Position numbers and translations under genes: made by a program. From Gigantopelta aegis (Eukaryota > Mollusca > Gastropoda > Neomphalida > Peltospiridae): 64,000 nt of DNA. Location of the stretch: contig NC_054701.1 in the NCBI RefSeq assembly GCF_016097555.1, positions 33,782,486-33,846,485 on the forward strand, read 5' to 3'. The notes under the pieces were generated by a model, which made no database searches, was not told the DNA's origin, and saw only the letters and a list, made by a program, of their open reading frames with translations. Shown one piece after another: positions 36,134 through 48,718 of the stretch. The number at the start of each line of letters is the position of its first letter. The first letter of the stretch is position 1.

Positions 36134-38040
36134 TAAGACATGTTTATAATTAATTAAGACAGATAGAATAAGGCTGATCAAAGTTAGACATGTGTTTCCC
36201 ATTTCTGTCCCACTCGAAATTAATGCCTGTCTGTTTGGAAAATATAAGAGTTATTTATCAACAATTCCTTACAGAGACCTTTCACATACTGGGTCACTGT
36301 GTAAATTAAAAGTGGAGTGCCTGTCTGAGCTGCTATGGGCAATAGAATTGATCACCATTAGTGGATTTGTCAGGGGTTTTCCCTTCCAGCCATTGACCAA
36401 TGTCTGATCAAAAAGCTCTAAGAATTGGCATTTATTTTATAGAATAATGTACATCTATCATTATGAATTGTCCCCTTCAAGAGGGTGGGACGTACCCCAG
36501 AGGAAAAGCAATGGCCAGAACTAAAAAGAGAAGGGGGATCATGTTCTGTTGTGATTCTTTTGGTTTAGAGATATAAGTGGAAGAATCCAATACTGATATT
36601 TGTTAGAATGTCCATTTGATTAATCTCGATTAAGGATATTTTTCTCTCTTTTTTTCCTATTTTTCACCGCATCCATGGGATGTTAAGGGATTGGGAAACA
36701 CACAGTTATACTGGATCACCCTGGAAAGTCCAGTCACCTCAGTGACACCCAATAGGAGATTCATTTACATTATTATTACAAGGTCAAACAAAAACAAATC
36801 TAAGTTTTTTCATTGATGTGTTTGATTTTAGTCCAGAGTCCGTGTAAAAATGGATAATGATCCTATATAGCAGTTTGCTACTAATGCTAATATGATATAT
36901 GTTGTAATCCAGATTAGGACATTTTCGTTTAATTCACGCCAAAATCAGCTTACTCGTACTCTATGATGCAGACCATCTAAAGGTATTTCATCCTCCAAAG
37001 GAAAGCGCCCCCTCCCCCCCCCCCCGAGAAAATTGACGATAACACGCATGTGCACACACACACACACGTGTGTAATAGAAGCCACAATATACATGACAAT
37101 TTTGAATCTTCCATTAATATATTCAATACTGTACTTAATCTATTTATCTCTGCACCAATCTGATTCCAGAAGAATGTGGATACAATCGTGAGTGTATGCA
37201 GCAATGACACTATCAGGTGCTTTCTCTGTCGAGAGCTGAATATGACCACAATAGTTGGTTCCAACTCTGTAAGAGGACAACAACTTGTATAATGCCTGCC
37301 AGTACAGCCGCAAAAAAAAAAAAAGAAAAAAAAGGACAACTAAAAGCGCACATGCATGTACACAGAATAACTTCTGTCAAAGCAACTAAGTACAAAAATA
37401 TCGTTCAAATTAATTTAATGGTGAATATACTCGTAAGTATATAAGAAAATATTGTGTGAAATGCTCTAATCTGTAGGATCACATGGCCATCTTATTGAAA
37501 TCGGATCTTACTGCATACAGTTTCCGTCAGTAGATCTGAAACAGCCCCTCTTTAATTCTATTCCAGGTGACATTTTATCTTTTAGTTCAAATTAATAGTC
37601 AATAAAGTAATGACTAATCACAGTTAACCTATTATACACTTCTGCCAATGGACATATCCACCATATCGGAAAAGGATACGATGATAGGGGTGAGGATGAG
37701 GATAGTGGGCTGTTGTTCACAGTCTATTTTATACTCTAGTGCATTCTGTACACAGTTTGATGCACACTAATGAATACATGCAAGTCTATGTGTATTACAC
37801 TGTGTTTATCACACTGTGTTTGTAGGCCTATTGTCAAAATTGTGAATTAAAAAAAAAAAATCAGAATAAAGAATATAACCGATTATCGTGTTGAATTTGT
37901 ATGTCAGACTTTATATATTAAGATATTAACTTGTGATATTATGCTAATTATAGATATGCACTGTGTAGGCCATTCATGCACGAAACTGCAAAAGACAGTG
38001 TTTAGATTACACATGATGTTTCATCCAAACGATTTTTATC
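36134..38040. other. Intergenic stretch downstream of the dehydrogenase
   Basis: Holds a SINE-head trace 'gtgggacgtaccccagagga' at about 36487 and short C and A runs near 37010 and 37310. I see no gene. No convincing poly(A) signal for the dehydrogenase was fixed; 'aataaa' overlaps its last sense codons (36124-36129). Confidence 0.45.
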
Positions 38041-38391
38041 GGGGACTATTCTGAGATTTTAACCATTGTAACGTTTTCCCAAATAATGAATACTTTTACC
38101 AGGTAAAGATACAGCTTTAATACAGTGCATTGTTAAGAATATTGGTGTTTATATTGAATGTGTTTCTGGTCCTAATGTTTGTAGTAGCTCAAATTTCATT
38201 TTACATAGGTTTTTGTTGTTTTTACATATAAAATTATTTGGAGGTAAAATACAGTTTTGACTACTAGTCTACAATAACAAAAAACACATTGTATTTATTG
38301 GCACTGCCATTTTAAACAAGAAAATGTATTTAATATGCAACTTTAGTTGTTAACAAAGCTTTGTTAGTCGAAAACTCAGCAGTCTCTTTAA
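38041..38391. mobile_element. MITE, relative of the element at 19937
   Basis: Left 'ggggactattctgagatttt' and complemented right 'tttaaagagactgctgagtt' are diverged terminal inverted repeats of the AAAGGGACTATCC family. A 23-base G run follows at 38403-38425. Confidence 0.55.
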
Positions 38392-39402
38392 ATAATGGGG
38401 AAGGGGGGGGGGGGGGGGGGGGGGGATGTGGGCGAGATACTGAAAATAATTTAACAAACATTATTCACAGAAAAACCAAAGAGGTGCTTTGTCTACTACA
38501 AAACAAAATTAGATGGTTTTGGACTAACATCAAAAATCCATTGTATAATGCATTAAATATTAATAATTACTTCAGGGACAGATAACGATAACTGGAGAAT
38601 AACACACACGCACACTGGCAGTCTGGGAAGGATTTTGTAAATGGGGGTGGGGTGGGGGGGGGGGTCGCAGAACACTAAAGAGTTCGATTTAAAACAAAGC
38701 AGAAAACAAAATGAAATAAAAAAATAATACTAAAACATTTGCAAAGAACGTTCTACAAAAAAAAAAAAAAAGTGTTTGGAAATTGCTGTTATTTTTCGTC
38801 TGTTTTATTTACCATCTAACTGCTGAGTGGGAAAACAAAACTATAATTTGTGTTCATTTTTCTTTCTCTTCTTTCTGGTCCCCAGAATGATCTTTTTATC
38901 AGATGTTATTTTTGGTGGATTTCTCTATTTTATTTTGGTTTGACTGTAGGTTGTTATTTTTAAGGGTTTATTTTTGTATTCACGCTTTTCAGGTTTTGAT
39001 TTTTAATTAACCATATCACAAGAAGTTATTTTTTATACACAAATATGTACATACATGTACATTAGAGTAATTGCATGGAGGCCTATACCATATGTAAATA
39101 ATGTATAACATATAATAATGTGAAGCAATGATTCAAGGCCCCAACCATGACTATTGTTGTTTCTGGGGACAATAAAACATTTATTAAATCTACTCTTTAT
39201 CCATTGATCCCCCACCTCTACCCTCAGGTCCAACCGCTTATCCCTAAACTATTGGTTTCTATTAAAGTGGTTGGTTGTGAACACAAATTATTTTGTCAGT
39301 CAGTTTGTTGATTCAATCAGTCATAATATTCTACTATAATAGTCCTCAGCAGACAAGACCTAGCATTCATCCACAATGGGGGGGGGGGGGGGGGGGGGGG
39401 GG

Positions 39403-39795
39403 TAATCCACTGGTAAAGCGTTTGCTTGATGTGCAGTCGGTTTAGGATCGATCCCCGTCGGTGGACCCATTGTGTTATTTCTCGTTCCAGTCAGTACTCC
39501 ACAACTGGTGTAACAAAGGCCGTGGTAATGTACTATCCTGTCTGTGGTATGGTGCATATAAAACATCCCTTGCTGTTAATCGAAAAGCGTAGCCCATGAA
39601 GTGACGACAGCGGGTTTCCTCTCTCAATATATGTGTGGTCCTTAACCATATGTCTGAATGAATGAATGAATGTTTAACGACACCCCAGAACAAAAATACA
39701 CATCGGCTATTGGGTGTCACAAATGGTAAGTACTGACGCCATATATCTAAATAAAATGTGTTGAGTGCGTCGTTAAATAAAACATTTCCTTTCTT
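39403..39795 (+). mobile_element. SINE carrying a fragment of another SINE
   Basis: Directly after a 25-base G run (39378-39402) the head 'taatccactggtaaagcg' begins. The body is interrupted at about 39655-39733 by 'gaatgaatgaatgtttaacg' and 'cggctattgggtgtcac', then resumes with 'gacgccatatatc' and 'gcgtcgttaaataaaac'. Confidence 0.88.
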
Positions 39796-40082
39796 CTTCC
39801 ACATTAAGGTCTTATCTTACATGGTAGCCCGAGTACTCTTGATTGTAAGAGGGCTAGACGGACATTTGGAAGATTATACGCTATCTCTCGGTTTCTTTCT
39901 GTAGTGTGGGTATTAGTGATTAATATGTGGATTTTTTTTTTAAATCAAGGTACTCGAAAATGATCGATGTAAACGTATTTGACGGCAAACATAGGATTGT
40001 TGTGGTATTAGAGTGGGAATCTTTGACAACTCTTTGGTGGGCTGCGACTGAAAGAAAATTGCATAGCTTGGTCTCTGACTGT

Positions 40083-40139
<57 letters not shown>
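40083..40139. repeat. (TG)n microsatellite
   Basis: About 28 uninterrupted TG units. A (CA)-rich tract lies nearby at about 40419-40463. Confidence 0.95.
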
Positions 40140-40143
<4 letters not shown>

Positions 40144-41082
40144 GAGGGGTTTGTTTACATGTCAAATCAATTCTAGCACCACAACTTTAAAGGTCTTTAT
40201 AGAAGTAGATTTTTTTATTCAGAGGTGTCTTATCTGAGGAGGACTACTATAGTGCCTTGTGCAGTCAGCCTAACTGGATGCAGCCTGCATGGTATTACGA
40301 TTACGAGTTTTGGGGGCGTGTGTGTGTGGTGTATTAATGGCCTATGGGCGCCAAATTGAAATACCTCTCTGACGCGCGCAGTCATATGCACACACTGTAC
40401 TGCTTTTGACGCCCCTGTACACACACACATACACACGCACGCACGCGCGTGCGCACGCACACAAACTAAACTCTGTCCGATTACGAATTCTGAGTTCCGG
40501 TTTCTGAACGACGAATGGTAAAAATCGATGATTTTTGTACAGGGGAATTCCCAATTATTGATTCAGTATTTAAAATTACAGTAGATGCCCTATTTCTTAA
40601 TTATTTTGAAATAGCATAAAACCAGTAGGCCTATGCTTATGGAAAAAGAAAATGTTCGTTATTAAAATTAAAAAAAATAATAATTATATAACTACATTCA
40701 AGTGCTGTTTTGTTTTCATGGTAGTAACTTATATATATGCGTAATATTCACTGTTTCGTTTGTCGTAGAACATGGCTGTGTTGACTGCGTGGTGGGTTGA
40801 TAAGCTCATCATAACGGGTTCGAATCCTCTATGATGTGCTTCTGTGAGCTGCGTACGCATGCTTCACGAAGTGCTCTATGGCATGGAGGAAAAACAACGT
40901 ACTTTTTTGTAAATTAAAAAACAATGAACTTTTTTTTTCTTTTTTTTTTTTTTCTTCATTTATTTTTTATATAAAAAGTAATATTACATTGTAGCATCAT
41001 ATATTTGTATATATATATTATTAGCAATGATAGAACCATCATCGTCTTATATATTGTTTCCCTCTATTCTTTATTTATTTGG

Positions 41083-41285
41083 CCCGTTGGGCTATTTCTC
41101 ATTTCAATCAATGCACCACGACTGTTATATTAAAGGCCATGGTATGTGTTATCCTGTCTTTGGGATGGTGCGTATAAAAGATCCGTTGCCACTAATGGAA
41201 AAATGTCGCGGCTTTCCTCTCAGAGACTATATCATGTCAAAATGACCAATGTGTTTTAGTGGTGTCGTTAAACAAAACAAAGTCA
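41083..41285 (+). mobile_element. SINE, 5'-truncated copy
   Basis: 'gttgggctatttctcatttc', 'gatccgttgccactaatgg' and 'gtggtgtcgttaaacaaaac' give the body and tail in order. Confidence 0.85.
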
Positions 41286-41599
41286 CTTTTTAATGCAGGC
41301 AGATTTCTTCTTGTGCGCTGCTGTTGTCTTACTAAAAAAATATGTTTGGTTTTAGTAGGTTTTTTTTTTTTTTTTTTAGTTATCTCAAAAGGTCTGAAAA
41401 TTCCAATAACAGGTAAACCATTTTTAATGGTCAGGTTCATATCCAGAAATCAGGAAAAATTAGTTTTCACAATATCATCAATGTTTTGCTTGCTAACTGA
41501 TTTTTTTTTTTTTTTTTTTTTAATTAGTGTATGCTATTCAGCAAAGGTGTTATGTGCATTATTTTCTATTACTCAGCAAATGACGCTTCCGTGAATAAA

Positions 41600-42310
41600 C
41601 AAATGTTTGATTACACTCCAGCACGAAGTTTTATTTATACAGTAATAACGACTAAGAGATCAATGCCTTCATTTTGGAATGATAACTTAAACTCTTATCC
41701 AAAGTGCATTACCTAGAGAGTATGTAAAACAAAACATGAATGTGAAAACTACTTTCTGTACTTGCCTGAAAAACTTCGCGTTATTTTTAGCCGCTTCAGA
41801 ACTAGCAATCATTATCTACCGATTGAAACAGGCAGATGGCAGAATATTGAACAAAACAAAGAAGAGTACAATAAGTCCTCTCTGTAACAATGCAGTAGGC
41901 GATGAGTTCCATTAGTCATTTCAGTGTCCTCATTTTACTAATGAAAGAAGTACATATCTAAAGAAATATTTTTTTTATTTTTTTATTAGACCCAATACCT
42001 TTAAATTAAGTCAGCTATTTAACTCCACCAAAATATCAAATATAAACAAATTATGTACATGTAATTTGATTAACGACGTGTTTAAAAACATTTATCTTTC
42101 GTAAGTTACTTATTTGTAAGTTTGATTATATTACCTGTATATTATTGTGTACAGGTGTGAAAGTGACTAACTATATGTTGTAAATGTATTTAGTTATTTG
42201 AATGTTTTGTTGTATTATTATTTTAAGCGATATACTTGTTGCCGAAATGTTTGTAAACCACCTCAAATGTAACGCCGGTGGTGTTCAGAGTGAATAAAGT
42301 TCTGTTCTAG
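41600..42310 (+). mobile_element. 5'-truncated LINE, C-terminal reverse-transcriptase region and 3' UTR
   Basis: Plus-strand translations at about 41750-41990 give NHYLPIETGRWQNIEQNK, SPLCNNAVGDEFH and FQCPHFTNERSTYL, the zinc-knuckle-like tail that follows the reverse transcriptase in non-LTR retrotransposons common in molluscs. The reading frame is broken, and the reverse transcriptase core and endonuclease are absent. The copy ends with 'gagtgaataaagttctgttc', a usual LINE 3' end. Clade not assigned. Confidence 0.8.
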
Positions 42311-42390
42311 GGAAAAATACATCAGCTATTGGGTAACGACGCTTCCACGGATGAAACTCAACTCCGTTACACTCACAAACTAGATGTATT

Positions 42391-42610
42391 AGGGGCCGTC
42401 CATAATTTGTACATTTTCACGAGCGTACAAACCGTGCGGGGGGGGGGGGGGGGGGGGGGGGTGTTAAGGGGCCAGCGTACACTTTTGTTGAAAATAAAAA
42501 ATGTCGATCAACATTTTTCATTTGGGGATGTACACTTTTAGAGGAGGGTGGTGGTCAAAAGTGTACTCTTTGTACACTTGTGAAAATGTTGAAAATTATG
42601 GACGGCCCCT
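42391..42610. mobile_element. MITE with an internal 24-base G run
   Basis: Left AGGGGCCGTCCATAATTTGT and complemented right AGGGGCCGTCCATAATTTTC are terminal inverted repeats; inner arms 'ttttcacgagcgtacaa' and 'cacttgtgaaaat' also pair. The G run is at 42438-42461. Confidence 0.88.
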
Positions 42611-43232
42611 TATAAAACATCGTCGAAATGCAGATCATTTATTAAAATTACAATTTTAACTTGTAAAATTTAAAGATGTGTTGTCGTTTTTTTCATATTG
42701 AAATTTACTCATGAAATTTCGAAATTCATATATATCATAGGCATTGTTTATTTACTTTTGGGTATTATTCCATTAAGTGCTAATTTTGAATACAAAGCAA
42801 TATATAATTACTGGGAAGCATATAAAGTAAACATGATCATTGAATCGTGTTTGATTTAATTGATATACTAGTATTCAAATAAGTAATACAGAGTGAACTT
42901 CGTAAAACTCTTCGTTATGGGCATTATTAAAAAAAAAAAACAATGGCGTTAAGGACATCTACAATCATAATCTAACTCATTGTCTGAATAATTGATCATT
43001 CAACTTCATGTGAATGTAATCCGTGAGTTAATACAATTTATATTTGAAAAGTATGAATGGTTTTAAACTACGTGAACTTGAGGCATCTTGACCATTATTT
43101 TGTTTATTTTCTGTTCAAAACTGTGGCAATTTTCTACTAAAAGCTTTTCTTTTTGACATTTCATGTCGAGTAAACACTCTCAGAGTTGTTGATTTAAAAA
43201 CAATTAAAATTTCGAGAGTAAGTTTATGAGGA

Positions 43233-43387
43233 TAATAAACGAGTTACCAGTTATTATCAAATTTATGTCTCAAATGAAATAATTTTCATTTACTACGAGA
43301 TTTAGCGAGTAATAAGTAAACATTATTTCACGAGGGACATACATTTGATAATAACTGGTACCGAGTGTATTATTCTGTTTATTACCC
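43233..43387. mobile_element. Foldback MITE (about 155 bp)
   Basis: Arms contain TACCAGTTATTATCAAAT on the left and its complement ATTTGATAATAACTGGTA on the right, extended by GAAATAAT / ATTATTTC. The same arm sequence recurs inside 55920-55990. Confidence 0.85.
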
Positions 43388-44287
43388 CAGCTATTTTTTT
43401 CTAAAAGCCTTTCCCAGTTTTCGTTATGCATACACGTACATATATATGTATATATGTAATCTATTAAACGATGTCAACCACTTTACACACCGCTCTGAGT
43501 ATTGCAATAACTTTGTATTTTAATCACGTTCACAGATAATTGTCAAAAGCCAATGTTCTATATATTCTGTTAAAAAACGTGTTTGAATTGCATTAAGCTA
43601 ACATTTTATTACAAGTTTAACACTGAAAACTGAAAGCCGTAAACGCAAACGAGTTATAAACTTCATTTTGCGTGTTTGCCAAATCGTGATGTTTAGTACC
43701 GACAAGGTCATTGGTTTATAGACGTCAACTCGTCCAGTACGTTACACCAATGCAGAATATTTCTCACTGAGAAAATATGATAAATATTTTCCCCGTTATG
43801 AGCGACTCGCGTGTGAATTGTACTGATTTTACGAGAAACTCCTGTCATACAATAATCCTGACACTCGTTTCGTAAAACCAGGACGACATACAAGCTCGTA
43901 TAATAATCTATATTTATGTCATTGATAATAAATAGTAAATGTTGAGCTTTCAAAAAAAACGTTGAATATGCATGGTGTATTAATTCACATAAGTAGGTGT
44001 TAAGTTATGAATCCACTAAATATATATATTAAATTAAATTTAGAAAACACAAGGTGTGATAATTGTGAACTAAAGTGCTATCTTAATTTCACACATATGT
44101 GTCACATTATTAGAATACTAGCATGTAATAAATTATTAGGTTAGAAAACAATACACACGGGACATGAAATGTTTAATTTGACAGTGTTTAACCCATACTG
44201 TTTAGTCTTCTCTCAATTCACAGATGATCGTGCAGGGGAGGGTGGTGGAGACTAGCAAGAGAGCGAGATACTAGAGATAGAGACTAA

Positions 44288-44298
44288 GGGGGGGGGGG

Positions 44299-44360
<62 letters not shown>

Positions 44361-44397
44361 TACTAGAGAGAGAGAGACTACGGGGAGAGAGCGAGAG

Positions 44398-44434
<37 letters not shown>
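44288..44434. repeat. G run and (GA)n tracts
   Basis: A short G run is followed by two (GA)n blocks (about 44300-44354 and 44390-44434) split by 'cgagatactagagag'. Confidence 0.95.
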
Positions 44435-44438
<4 letters not shown>

Positions 44439-44515
44439 CCTGTATTCCCCCATGATGAATTTTGTACGCCTTACCGAGGGATTCAAATCAGTTCAGGTAA
44501 TTTTTTAAATACAAA

Positions 44516-44516
<1 letters not shown>

Positions 44517-44588
<72 letters not shown>
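44517..44588. repeat. (TA)n then (CA)n microsatellite
   Basis: About 27 TA units followed by 8 CA units. A shorter (TA)n is at 44717-44736. Confidence 0.95.
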
Positions 44589-44906
44589 TTTATCACCATA
44601 TATACACGTAGTACAATATCAATATATAAACTTTTTTTACAATAAACAAACAAACAAAAAGAAGAAGAAAGAAACGACAAAACTGGTGTTTTTTTTACAA
44701 GTAACAAAGTGTGTGTATATATATATATATATATATGGTGATAAATGCATTCAAAATCTGCCGTCGTAGTTACCATAATTTGCCATGTGAATTTTACTTG
44801 TAGAATGCAGAATATTGCATGTCAAGGTATGTAGTTTTCAAAATGTTGCGGAGAGAGAGAGAGCTTTTAGAGGGGTTCAGGGCAATAAAACAAATACGTT
44901 AAAATA

Positions 44907-45352
44907 GTCAGTAGTATATATATTTGGTTACTATAAACAAAATGTTTAGCCGTATAAGTTTACCATTTAATGACAGTTTATGTTAATGTAAATATTAACA
45001 AAACAACAGAAATGTGTATTGAATAGAACATTTTATTATAAGAAAACAACAAAATACATACACAATTATATTTAAGTACCGGTATTTGAATAACTAAAGC
45101 TTTTGTAAATACGATAAAATACGGACCAGCATATCTGTTACTACATGTAGTCAGTAGTATATATATTTGGTTACTATAAACAAGAATTTTAGCCGTATAA
45201 GTTTACCATTTAAAGACAGTTTATGTTAATGTAAATATTAACAAAACAACAGAAATGTATGTGTTGAATAGAACATTTTATTATAAGAAAACGACAAAAT
45301 ACATACACAATTATATTTAAGTACAGGTATTTGAATAACTAAAGCTTTTTTA
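44907..45352. repeat. Tandem duplication, 243-bp period
   Basis: The block starting 'gtcagtagtatatatatttg' at 44907 is repeated from 45150 with about 200 of 205 bases kept. Both end near 'ataactaaagctttt'. It lies just past the 3' end of the BRICHOS gene. Confidence 0.92.
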
Positions 45353-45562
45353 AACATTTTTGTTTTAATATTGCAGCTGGATATCCTTTAGAGAATCCAG
45401 AAAATGGATGGAAGATTGGGTAAATGTAGGGTCAGGGGTAATCCAGTTATTAAAATAATACAATGTATTAAAAATCCACTTCAGAGTACCCATCCAAAAC
45501 TGTAAAAACTTATATATCAGATATTTTAATTACATGCATTTTTAAAATTATTATTTCTTTTT

Positions 45563-45568
45563 TATTAT
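45563..45568 (-). terminator. Poly(A) signal of the BRICHOS gene
   Basis: AATAAA on the minus strand, 39 bases after the stop codon at 45607-45609. Confidence 0.6.
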
Positions 45569-45606
45569 TATTATTTTGCTGGTGATGCCTGGTCTTATGT
45601 AATTGT

Positions 45607-46345
45607 TTAATAAGGGTAGCCAGGGTTGAAAAGACCTTGCTGCATTGGTACGCTTTCTGTAAAAAACCAATCTATTGGGCCATAGATACACACTGTTTGC
45701 ACTCTCCATGGTAACAGGGGCACGCCAACTATATCGACCACTCCTAAAACAAAAAATAAACATTACATGAATTTATAAAATGTAATTTATGTTAAATGTT
45801 ATTCTTTTACGGCTCAACCCCCTCGGAGGACCCAAACCAGAGTTAGGCTCCACTGTTTACATTTGCCTGTCGCCCTACAACACGTATGTGCCCCCCCCCC
45901 CCCTCCCCCACACACACCCCCGTCAGTGGGCTATTTGTCGTTCCAGCCAGTGCGTCACAAAAGGCCGTGGTATGTGCTATCCTGTCCGTGGTGCGGTATA
46001 TATAAAAGATCCCTTGCTACGTGTATGCCATTATGTCTTCATACAATACATAATTGTGTATTTGATTTAAATGAGTTTTGCAATTTATATATAATTAAAA
46101 TAATTAAAAAAATATACAATTCATCTTAGTCGAAGTTTACTTTTCAATGCTTTATACCAATTAATGTAACTATATTTAAATTATTTTTAATGCCTTTGTT
46201 TAAAACATTTAGTACAACAAATTAGTTTATTAGTTGTGTTAACGTGGTCACAACAGAATTGTGGTATTTCAGTATAAAATGTTGTATTTGATTACATACA
46301 TAATGTACTTCTAAGTGATAACACACTAGTCAACCTCAAAATGCA

Positions 46346-46381
<36 letters not shown>

Positions 46382-48679
46382 TATTATGTCCGTCCGTCTA
46401 TGAAACCGTACCTAGCTGGAATCGGGCCAATTTCATTTGGTACATGGGCACGCTTCCACAGAAGTTATCCACGTCAGCACTTCCAGAATTTGTGATCTCG
46501 TCAACAGCTCTGTACTGTTTGGGTGCCTGGCACGTGTCAATCGTCGAACCCTGTTAAATCAAACAAACGTGTTACAAACACAAGTAAAGGAAAATAATAT
46601 TTGTTAAACGACATCTCAGCACAATTTAAACTACTATATTGTTAAAGGTTTTGTGCCTAATGCTAGTATCAGACTATCAACTGTAAAGACGAAGTTGGCC
46701 AACTCGACAGTTACGTTGTAATTTCACCAACACCCAACTTATGAAGGTTCGCTCAGACTAATAACAACTAATCGGTCGTAGTAGTTATATACGACGAGAA
46801 TCGAGTTGTGACGGTGCTCAGACTAGCAACTGGACAGTCGTAGAAGTCGTTAGATCAGTGAGTTGGCCACCTCCGTCGTGAGGATAAAAATTGTCCGTTT
46901 TTATTTCCAACTCTATCTAAGTAATTAAAAAATAGATATGACTTATGCTCCCACCCCCACCAGAGACTATGCCCCCTCCAGTAGAGATTGTGTGCCCCCT
47001 TCAAGATATCGTTGCTTCATGACTCGCCCCCCCCCCCCCCCCCCCCCCCGGAATTGTCTCTGGATAACGTTGACCTACCGCTCTGTTTGTCAAATCGCCG
47101 AGGGTTGTCTCGTAATTCTTGGATACCTGACCAATCATGCAAGCTGCTCCATTTTCTTCTCCAAATGGAATGTATTTAATTCCCAGAACACCCTGCGAAG
47201 ATAAACTTACATGTATATTATGTTAGGGTTCAGACTTATAAATATACCCTTTTAACCAAAACATCATATTAGTCTGAGACTACATGGATAGTTCGTTTCA
47301 TATAATAATGTTTTATATCTGCACATTGCATTATATATTTGTATCCATATCATGACTGGATATCCATTGGTCTTTGTCGTCTGTACTGATACCACTTTAC
47401 TGGTAGCTTTCAGTCAGTCAAAAAAATCGCTTTACAACTTGAATCACACACACACACACACAAACACAACCAAACACACAACCAAACACGCACGCACGCA
47501 CGCTGACAAAATAAATAAATTAATAAAAATTTAAATAATAATAAAGAAAATCGTATTTAATATTCATTTACAGTGCTGAACATTATTCATCCAATGAATT
47601 TTTTTTAGTGATATTAATTTTGTTGTTAAGCTCATATGATTGATTTGGGTTTGTGAATTAAATATTTTTATGTCTTTTAAATATACCCTGCTGCAATTAT
47701 TTATGTTTATGATTTAAACGCTAGGGTATTTTGTCCACGTACTGTATTGAAATCATGGTAGCTCTGTGACCGGTAGATGCGGGCGTCCTTCAGCGCTGTT
47801 TCGACGGAATTCATCAAGATCTGCTTGGTTCCCACGATCTCAGCGTGTTCACTCACTGTAATCACCTGGCCATCCGACATCGTCAGTTTACGATTCCAAG
47901 CAGAGAATGGGCTCTGTTTAAAACAAGAATTCCGCGGAATTAAATGCTTGTTTTGTTTAATGACACAACTAGAACATTGATCGGCTATTGGATATCAAAC
48001 ATCAGAGGAAAAAAAGATAGAAAAACATGTTTTATTTAACGACGCACTCAACACATTTTATTTACGGTTATATGGCGTCAGACATATGGTTAAGAACCAC
48101 ACAGATATTGAGAGAGGAAACCCGCTGTCGCCACTTCATGGGCTACTCTTTCCGATTAGCAGCAAGGGATTTTTTATATGCACCATCCCACAGACTGGGT
48201 AGTTCATACCACGGCCTTTGATATACGAGTCGTGGTGCACTGGCTGGAACGAGAAATAGCCCAATGGGCCCACCGACGGGGGTCGATCCCACACCGACCG
48301 CGCATCGAGTGAACGCTGTACCACTGGGCTACGTCCAACCCCCTCATCAGAGGAAACCCGCTACATTTTCCCTAATTCAGCTAGGGATCTTTGATATGCA
48401 CTTTCCCACAGACAGGAAAGCACATATCACTGCATTTGACCAATTGTGGTGTACTAGTTGGAACGAGAAAAAAAATCAATCAGTTGATAGGATCTACCGA
48501 GGTAGTTCGATCCTGTGACGCAAGCACCTCAAGTGAGCACTCAACCGACTAAGCTAAATGTCGCCCCCTTGTTTAAAACAAGAATTCCGCGGGATTAAAT
48601 GTCTCGCTTTATAATAAACTTATTCGATTTCACTGACAGTTGCATCCATACATATAGGTGTTCATCTTAATGCATTTAA

Positions 48680-48718
<39 letters not shown>

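Noticed and set aside
45378-45419. Exon-like stretch on the plus strand between 'attgcag' and 'gtaaat'
   Set aside because: Too short, no stable frame with a neighbour, no homology; it lies just downstream of the BRICHOS gene on the other strand.
48027-48518. Recurring peptides such as those reading through [18 protein letters not shown] at many places
   Set aside because: They are chance translations of the SINE body, seen at every complete copy (29.8, 48.0, 51.3, 53.3, 54.6 kb). Not genes.
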